From G963691885 sp963691885 (GTDB lineage: Bacteria; Pseudomonadota; Alphaproteobacteria; UBA8366; Aestuariispiraceae): DNA of 64,000 nucleotides. The position numbers and the translations under genes were made by a program. Positions 60,211 through 64,000 of the stretch are shown piece after piece; position 1 is the stretch's first letter, and each line of letters starts with the position of its first letter. The notes under the pieces are model-generated. The model saw only the letters and a program-made list of their open reading frames with translations. It had not been told where the DNA came from and ran no database searches. Where the stretch lies: NCBI GenBank assembly GCA_963691885.1, contig OY829843.1, positions 248,001 to 312,000 of the forward strand. Direction: 5' to 3'.

Positions 60211-60939
60211 TCAACCAGTCGGACGCCTACCGAGATAGACCGTTTGGGTAAATGGCTTGTCCTGCAAGGGATTGTAAAACGTAACCGGTTCAGCCCGCAC
60301 CGTATCAAAGACCTCTGACAACCTCGCGACGAACGGGTCATCCGCGCTGGGCGCTGCATTGGACCACAACCCAAAAACACCGCCCGGTTTTAGAAAGCGG
60401 CAAAGGCCTGTCAGACCCTCTTTCCCATAAAAACTCTGACTGTGATCGTTCAACAAGTCATCAGGGGCGTGGTCAATATCGACAAGTATAGCGTCGAATT
60501 GTCGAGAAGGCAGATCGGGATCGAACCCGACATCAGAACGGCTCATCGCAAAGAAATCCCCCTGGACCACACGGGTTCGAGGGTCTGACAAAAGCTCAGA
60601 TCCCAGCGGCAAGAGCCCTTCTTCGTGCCAACTTATTACTGCATCCAGGTATTCAACAATCAGCAGCGACCCAACCCTGGTCTCGTCAAGGGCAGCCTTC
60701 GCTGTATAACCAAGCCCCAAACCACCAACGATGATGTCCAGATGATCGCCCTCTACCGCTTCCACACCCAACTTCGAGAGCGCGACCTCCGAGGCCGTAA
60801 ACAGGCTCGACATCAGGAACTCTTCACCGAGTTTTATCTCGTAAACATCCTGACCGGTCACTACCTCGCGGCGCTGACGCAGGCTGATCTCACCGATCGG
60901 CGTTTCCGCAAAACCAAGTTCTTTAAGATAAATCGACAA
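60211..60939 (-). CDS. spermidine-synthase-like SAM-dependent enzyme
   Basis: 242 residues. Class I Rossmann motif IIVGGLGLGYTAKAAL (~70-85), acidic strand-2 end LLIVEYLDAVISWH, motif VVQGDFFAM and AILVDIDHAPDDLL resemble spermidine synthase-related methyltransferases. The key aspartate motifs of true polyamine synthases are not fully recognisable, so a methyltransferase is equally likely. The start is a TTG at 60939. Monocistronic or followed by nothing on its strand. Confidence 0.75.
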   Translation of the reverse strand: MSIYLKELGFAETPIGEISLRQRREVVTGQDVYEIKLGEEFLMSSLFTASEVALSKLGVEAVEGDHLDIIVGGLGLGYTAKAALDETRVGSLLIVEYLDAVISWHEEGLLPLGSELLSDPRTRVVQGDFFAMSRSDVGFDPDLPSRQFDAILVDIDHAPDDLLNDHSQSFYGKEGLTGLCRFLKPGGVFGLWSNAAPSADDPFVARLSEVFDTVRAEPVTFYNPLQDKPFTQTVYLGRRPTG

Positions 60940-60992
60940 CAGATTGACCCCACGCCAGAAATACTCCGGCTAGAATAGGCAAAAAATTCGGA

Positions 60993-61949
60993 TCAGCCAG
61001 CCTTCTTTCCAACCGCAAATCTCGACAATCTGGCAAATGGCCGGCCATCAATGGCGGCAAGTCCAAGTGCGATGCACACCATACCGGCAATTTCATTCGC
61101 GTGGAGAGTCTCGCTCAACACTATGACACCCAACAGAATTGCGCTGACCGGCACAAGAAACGTGACCAAGAGAAGATTGGTAGCGCCAGCCGTCGCGAGA
61201 ATACGGAAATAGAGAAGATAGGCGAGAGCCGTAGATAACACACCGACACCAATCAGCGCAGCGAGCACGTCCATCCCCGGCATGGAAAGGGCCCAGGGTG
61301 TGTTCAACACCAGCATCGCGGGTACAAGAACCAGACTGGATCCCGTGACTTGACCGGTTGCCGTCATCAGCGGTGCTATTCCGCGTTTCGCAAAGCGCCT
61401 GCCATAAATACCGGCCACCCCGTATGAGAGGGCGGCGGCAAGACAAGCCAGCTGGGCAGCCAGATCATCCAGCAAGCCCCCTGTCAGGTCAGGCACCACC
61501 ATGATCACAACACCGACGAGTCCGGCACCAATACCGGCGAGCCTCGCTAGCGTTATCCGTTCACCAGCAACATAAAGATGGGCAAGAACCACCGAGAAAA
61601 GCGGTGTTGTGGCGTTCAGGATAGAGGCTAGGCCAGAGGCAATATGCGACTGGCCCCAGACTATCAGGGAGAACGGGATCGCATTGTTCAGGACACCCAT
61701 TACGATGAAAGCCACCCATATGTCCCGGTCTCGGGGGACCGCCGCTTTGGTCACGATCACCACAAGCCAGAGGATCAGTGCCGCGATGACCAACCGGCTT
61801 ACCACAACGGTGAAAACGGGAAGCTCGGCAATCGCCACAGCATTAAAGAAGAATGAACCACCCCAAAGGATCGAGAGCAGGACCAACAAACCCCATTCCA
61901 GTCCCCCCATTCTTGGACTGCCACCCGAATTGTTCGGATCATCCGTCAC
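60993..61949 (-). CDS. DMT-family (EamA) transporter
   Basis: 318 residues with two EamA repeats and about ten membrane helices (LEWGLLVLLSILWGGSFFFN, then YGVAGIYGRRFAKRGIAPLM at the second repeat start). Likely a metabolite exporter or importer in the inner membrane. The GTG at 61949 has AAGGA six bases upstream. IS630 copy 3 begins 93 bases upstream and may have separated it from its promoter. Confidence 0.92.
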   Translation of the reverse strand: MTDDPNNSGGSPRMGGLEWGLLVLLSILWGGSFFFNAVAIAELPVFTVVVSRLVIAALILWLVVIVTKAAVPRDRDIWVAFIVMGVLNNAIPFSLIVWGQSHIASGLASILNATTPLFSVVLAHLYVAGERITLARLAGIGAGLVGVVIMVVPDLTGGLLDDLAAQLACLAAALSYGVAGIYGRRFAKRGIAPLMTATGQVTGSSLVLVPAMLVLNTPWALSMPGMDVLAALIGVGVLSTALAYLLYFRILATAGATNLLLVTFLVPVSAILLGVIVLSETLHANEIAGMVCIALGLAAIDGRPFARLSRFAVGKKAG

Positions 61950-62055
61950 ATGTTTTCCTTTCTCAGGGGGTTTTGTATTTTTCTATCCCGGACAATTTGG
62001 CAGGAAAAGCATGCAAAGACATTCCGTTTCTTGCGCATTCTAGAGTTGTTTTCAT

Positions 62056-62631
62056 TTAATCGTACGCATAGTTAGCGCCTGCGAAGAAGTTCCAGCACTC
62101 CGTTTCGGTGAAGAGATCGCATATTGACCCTGTTGCGTTTGTAAGGTCATCGAATGTTCTGGCCTCGGCCTTTCTGAGATGGGCTTTTAATTTTGAGAAG
62201 GCTTGTTCGATTGGGTTCAGGTCTGGCGAATAGGGTGGCAGGAACAGGAACCATGCACCGATGTCGTGCAAGGTTTCAGCGGCACGGTCACTTTTATGGG
62301 CGGCGAGATTATCGAGGATAACGACATCGCCTCGGCTCAGCGTTGGGGCGAGCTGTGTCTCGACATAGGTCTCAAAGGCGACCTTGGTCATGGGGGCGTT
62401 GAGGATCCATGGTGCGGTGAGGCCGCCGCAGCGCAATCCCGCGATAAAGGTTTGCGTGCGCCAATGACCGAACGGCGTATGCATGACAAGGCGTTGGCCT
62501 TTGGGCGCGCGGCCTCTAAGCCGGGTCATCTTGGTTGTGGTCGCCGTTTCATCAATAAAAACAAGCCGATGTGGGTCGAGCCGCATGAGAGGTTGTCGCC
62601 GGATGATCCAGTGATGACGCGCGCGGCGCAC
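62056..62631 (-). CDS. IS630 transposase, DDE part (orfB), copy 3
   Basis: Same 191-residue product as in copies 1 and 2, with the DD34E residues intact. Confidence 0.93.
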   Translation of the reverse strand: MRRARHHWIIRRQPLMRLDPHRLVFIDETATTTKMTRLRGRAPKGQRLVMHTPFGHWRTQTFIAGLRCGGLTAPWILNAPMTKVAFETYVETQLAPTLSRGDVVILDNLAAHKSDRAAETLHDIGAWFLFLPPYSPDLNPIEQAFSKLKAHLRKAEARTFDDLTNATGSICDLFTETECWNFFAGANYAYD

Positions 62632-62632
62632 A

Positions 62633-63013
62633 TCAGCGCGCTCTTGTTCCCGTGCCCGCAGCGTTTTTTTTATAGCGGTATCCCGCCTTAATCAGAAACC
62701 GGCATAGCGTCGCCTTGCTGGTCTTAACCCCCAGCGTCGCACTCAATTCGTCCGCCAATTCCCTGAGCGTGATATCGGGCTGTGCATCGACAAGGTCAAT
62801 GACAAACGCTCTATAGGGTTCGAGCGTCCCGGTGCCGACAGGACGACGACGACCAGGGCCGCACAATCCGCGACCTTGACGGAACCGCTGCATCAACTTG
62901 ATCGCAAAGCTTGGGCTGACACCGTAAAGGCGTGCCGCTGATCGGCACGAGTGACCGGCAATAACGTAAGAAAAAATACGCTCCCGCAAATCCATCGAAA
63001 TGACTGATGACAT
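62633..63013 (-). CDS. IS630 transposase, HTH part (orfA), copy 3
   Basis: Same 126-residue product as in copies 1 and 2, ending just after the A8 tract (plus-strand T8 at 62664-62671). Confidence 0.9.
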   Translation of the reverse strand: MSSVISMDLRERIFSYVIAGHSCRSAARLYGVSPSFAIKLMQRFRQGRGLCGPGRRRPVGTGTLEPYRAFVIDLVDAQPDITLRELADELSATLGVKTSKATLCRFLIKAGYRYKKNAAGTGTRAR

Positions 63014-63278
63014 AATCCCGGTCTCCAAAATAAAAACAGGGAATCATGCTTCGTAGAAATCTCAAAACCGATTCCGACTAAACGGAACCCGCTCTAGAAC
63101 TCTGCAACAACCAATCAGCAATCCGTCAATTGACCGTAATTCAGGTTACTTAATTGTGAGAAGTTCTGATATGATCGAACTGGAGAATTCGTGGTTTGGT
63201 TGAATTCCGCATTGGTTAGGATGTGTCGGCAAATTAGCGAGGCGTATATCGCCCCGAGATAGGAAAGCATTTGACTGA

Positions 63279-64000
63279 ATGAGCACGGAACCGGCTTCTG
63301 GCAGCATTTGGTCCCGTTTCCTGTCTCTTCGGACGGCGATCACGATATCTGTCATCCTGGGCATTGGATTTCCAGGCGTCTACCTGACCTGGAACCAAAT
63401 CAGCCGCCTTCAGGAAAACCAGCGTGTCGCCCTAAATTCTGAAGCGAACCAACTGGCGGATCTGCTGGCGCAATCCATGCGTGAGCCACTTTGGCAGTTC
63501 TTTTCGGAACAGGCCGAAGCCGTTGTTGAAGCCACCGCCGTGAACCCAAAAATTGTTGAGATTATTGTAACCGACGCCCAGGGAGACATCTTTGCAAGCG
63601 TCAATCGACGCCGCGGGGACAGCAGTGTCCCTTCGCGAGAAATCTCTGAAACCCGGACCATCACCCGAAATGGCCAGACGATCGGGAAAATTCAGGTCAC
63701 ATTGAGCGCTGCGGATCTCGACGCCGAATTTCGCGACGTTCTGACCGAACGGATCGCCGTTGGATTGATTGCCATATTGGCATCGATAGCAGTGATTTTA
63801 ACCCTGCTACACTATCGCTTTGTTACCCCAATCAGCGAGTTGGTGCAGGCCTCTCGTCGCATCGCTTCGGGTGATCTGTCACGGCAGATCAGTAACAAGA
63901 GGCGTGATGAGATTGGCGAACTTGCCAGAAGCCTTGAAACAACCAGACAATCCCTTGAGGAATTGTTTGAGGAGTCGCGGGCAAAAAATCTCGAACTGGA
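63279..64000 (+). CDS. membrane sensor protein with HAMP domain (partial at right edge)
   Basis: Open for 240 codons from the ATG at 63279 to the window end. TM1 ~19-37 (TAITISVILGIGFPGVYL), a periplasmic sensor region ~40-158 (EIIVTDAQGDIFASVNRRRG), TM2 ~159-178, HAMP ~179-232 (FVTPISELVQASRRIASGDL, then DEIGELARSLE) and the start of a coiled coil. The output domain (histidine kinase, cyclase or chemoreceptor) is outside the window; a histidine kinase is most likely from the neighbourhood. The Shine-Dalgarno is weak. Confidence 0.82.
   Translation, partial: MSTEPASGSIWSRFLSLRTAITISVILGIGFPGVYLTWNQISRLQENQRVALNSEANQLADLLAQSMREPLWQFFSEQAEAVVEATAVNPKIVEIIVTDAQGDIFASVNRRRGDSSVPSREISETRTITRNGQTIGKIQVTLSAADLDAEFRDVLTERIAVGLIAILASIAVILTLLHYRFVTPISELVQASRRIASGDLSRQISNKRRDEIGELARSLETTRQSLEELFEESRAKNLEL

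Larger units (their letters stand above)
62043..63094 (-). mobile_element. IS630-family element, copy 3
   Basis: 1052 bp flanked by TA (62041-62042 and 63095-63096), same orientation as copies 1 and 2. It lies in the intergenic region between the DMT transporter (minus) and a HAMP sensor gene (plus), interrupting no gene that I can see. Confidence 0.95.

Overview
This window looks like chromosomal DNA of a free-living, probably aquatic alphaproteobacterium, perhaps of the Rhodospirillales/Kiloniellales type. That placement is inferred from content: PAS_5-type PAS proteins, tandem DUF1127 proteins, a TRAP transporter, an NIT-type chemoreceptor, an AerR-like B12-binding protein and many hybrid-free sensor kinases. 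No rRNA, tRNA, CRISPR array, phage or plasmid gene was seen. Genes are tightly packed: several convergent pairs are separated by 0-30 bases and many operon genes overlap by ATGA or GTGA. TTG and GTG starts are common.

Layout. 1-2170: an IS66-family element that runs off the left edge and truncates a small membrane protein gene. 2487-8895: NIT-domain chemoreceptor, a TPR-methyltransferase fusion, an MFS carrier, and a divergent LuxR-HTH/GAF regulator with a 19-bp operator-like dyad between the last two. 8915-12770: malate synthase G coupled to an amino-acid-synthesis-family protein, and a LysR regulator. 12916-16351: two DUF1127 proteins, an SDR plus a luciferase-like monooxygenase, and a PhyH dioxygenase. 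16560-19481: a PAS protein, an AerR-like B12-binding protein, a very short P450-like protein and an acyl carrier protein. 19655-32730: a complete glycogen operon, glgP-glgB-glgC-glgA-glgX-malQ-pgm. 32758-43193: sensor kinases interleaved with a GBBH-like dioxygenase, a VOC protein, an MhpD-like hydratase, a periplasmic binding protein and an M48 lipoprotein protease. 43301-47765: the TRAP operon dctP-dctQ-dctM-gntR-SDR, preceded by GntR/FadR-type operators. 48030-50072: yaiI and a GNAT gene flanking IS630 copy 1. 50145-57351: a divergent cluster (creatininase-like, GST, amino-acid-type ABC importer, AhpD-like, 2OG oxygenase, XRE-cupin regulator, M29/NicX-like enzyme) that looks like a dedicated uptake and degradation system. 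57356-64000: a PAS kinase split by IS630 copy 2, a PAS protein, a spermidine-synthase-like protein, a DMT exporter, IS630 copy 3 and the start of a further HAMP sensor protein.

How the parts work together. The glycogen operon supplies synthesis (pgm, glgC, glgA, glgB) and breakdown (glgP, glgX, malQ) from one transcript. The TRAP operon and the ABC cluster are two self-regulated catabolic units, each with a regulator gene and a dyad at its promoter. Signalling genes are numerous, and two of the histidine kinases are visibly broken. One is frameshifted by a 10-bp tandem repeat expanded inside its H-box. The other is cut by an IS630 insertion whose removal restores the frame exactly. Three apparently identical IS630 copies within 14.6 kb point to recent transposition. 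The best candidates for undescribed biology are the mini-P450/ACP/B12 module, the repeat-frameshifted kinase and the 50-57 kb catabolic cluster.
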